From Bacteroidota bacterium (lineage in GTDB: Bacteria; Bacteroidota; Bacteroidia; Bacteroidales; GCA-2748055): 14,107 bases of DNA. Position 1 is the stretch's first letter; the number at the start of each line of letters is the position of its first letter. Location of the stretch: contig DAOWNM010000029.1 of NCBI GenBank assembly GCA_030642565.1, forward strand, positions 1-14,107, written 5' to 3'. Below the pieces are notes generated by a model that saw only the letters and a list, made by a program, of their open reading frames with translations, ran no database searches and had not been told where the DNA came from. This document shows positions 13,677-14,107 of this stretch, piece after piece. Made by a program: the position numbers and the translations under genes.

Positions 13677-14107
13677 ATGAAAAAAATGAAGATATCAACG
13701 ATTTTTATCCTTCTGGTAACCATAACCCTGACCGGTATCCTGGGCTCATGCCGCTCTGCAGCAACCAGCGAGGAGACTCCTTTGGAAACTCCGTTTCTCT
13801 GGGAAAATGCAAACATCTATTTTCTGCTTACCGACCGCTTTAACAATGGTGATCCCTCCAATGATCTGAACTTCAACCGAACCGGCAAAACCGCCAAACT
13901 GCGTGGTTTTGAAGGGGGTGATATCAAAGGGGTCATTCAGAAGATCGAGGATGGCTATTTCGACAATCTGGGGATCACTGCCCTCTGGATGACACCCTGG
14001 TTTGAACAGATCCATGGAGGTACCGACGAAGGAACCGGTAAAACTTACGGGTTTCATGGTTACTGGATCAAGGACTGGACCAGCATGGATCCCAATTTTG
14101 GCACTGA
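13677..14107 (+). CDS. GH13 alpha-amylase-family lipoprotein, 3'-truncated by window edge
   Basis: The first 143 codons are visible. Residues 1-24 are a lipoprotein signal with lipobox Leu-Gly-Ser-Cys, so Cys25 should be lipidated. Ser-Glu-Glu at 31-33 resembles an acidic surface-export signal of Bacteroidota lipoproteins but lies further from the Cys than usual. The start of a GH13 TIM barrel follows: Ile-Tyr-Phe-Leu-Leu-Thr-Asp-Arg-Phe-x-Asn-Gly-Asp (47-59), Gly-Gly-Asp-Ile-Lys-Gly (80-85), Leu-Gly-Ile-Thr-Ala-Leu-Trp-Met-Thr-Pro (98-107) and Gly-Phe-His-Gly-Tyr-Trp (125-130). The catalytic Asp, Glu and Asp lie outside the window. Such enzymes cleave alpha-glucans at the cell surface or in the periplasm. 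The gene starts 27 bases after the oxidoreductase stop. Confidence 0.9.
   Translation, partial: MKKMKISTIFILLVTITLTGILGSCRSAATSEETPLETPFLWENANIYFLLTDRFNNGDPSNDLNFNRTGKTAKLRGFEGGDIKGVIQKIEDGYFDNLGITALWMTPWFEQIHGGTDEGTGKTYGFHGYWIKDWTSMDPNFGT

Overview
The window looks like chromosomal DNA from a member of the Bacteroidota. The evidence is a type IX secretion (T9SS) C-terminal sorting domain on one protease, four signal peptides in which the predicted cleavage site is followed by Gln, almost no Shine-Dalgarno sequences, and TAnnTTTG-like -7 elements near some starts. Most of the window has balanced base composition (two hand-counted 60-base samples are 55% GC). The first ~1.05 kb is clearly more AT-rich (87 of 240 bases GC at 61-300).

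Layout. (1) 1-1041, plus strand, AT-rich: the 3' part of an isoprenylcysteine-methyltransferase-like membrane protein, then an orphan C-terminal fragment of a large Bacteroidota surface/outer-membrane-type protein. (2) 1073-4066, minus strand: a two-gene unit with aldose 1-epimerase first and a T9SS-exported M1 zinc aminopeptidase second. The epimerase stop codon directly abuts the aminopeptidase start codon. (3) 4320-4886, plus strand: a small outer-membrane beta-barrel protein followed by a good intrinsic terminator (4913-4945). (4) 4950-8225, minus strand: an exported Tricorn-type protease with beta-propeller repeats, a PDZ domain and an S41/Tricorn catalytic core. (5) 8320-14107, plus strand: a tightly packed run of seven genes: LysE-family exporter, DcsG/RimK-like ATP-grasp ligase, aromatic-amino-acid-type PLP decarboxylase, YafK/DpaA-like L,D-transpeptidase-fold protein, THEP1-type nucleotide-binding protein, zinc-free MDR oxidoreductase, and the start of a GH13 alpha-amylase-family lipoprotein cut by the window end.

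How the genes may work together. The two minus-strand proteases form an endopeptidase-like plus aminopeptidase pair, recalling archaeal Tricorn and its M1-family partner factors, but with export signals. In the plus-strand run, exporter, ligase and decarboxylase are separated by only 11 and 15 bases. The decarboxylase stop overlaps the start of the YafK-like gene by one base, so at least these four genes are probably co-transcribed. A small pathway making and exporting an amine or amide product is possible but is inference. No RNA genes, insertion sequences, CRISPR arrays or phage genes were recognised. No stretch longer than 300 bases lacks a gene.
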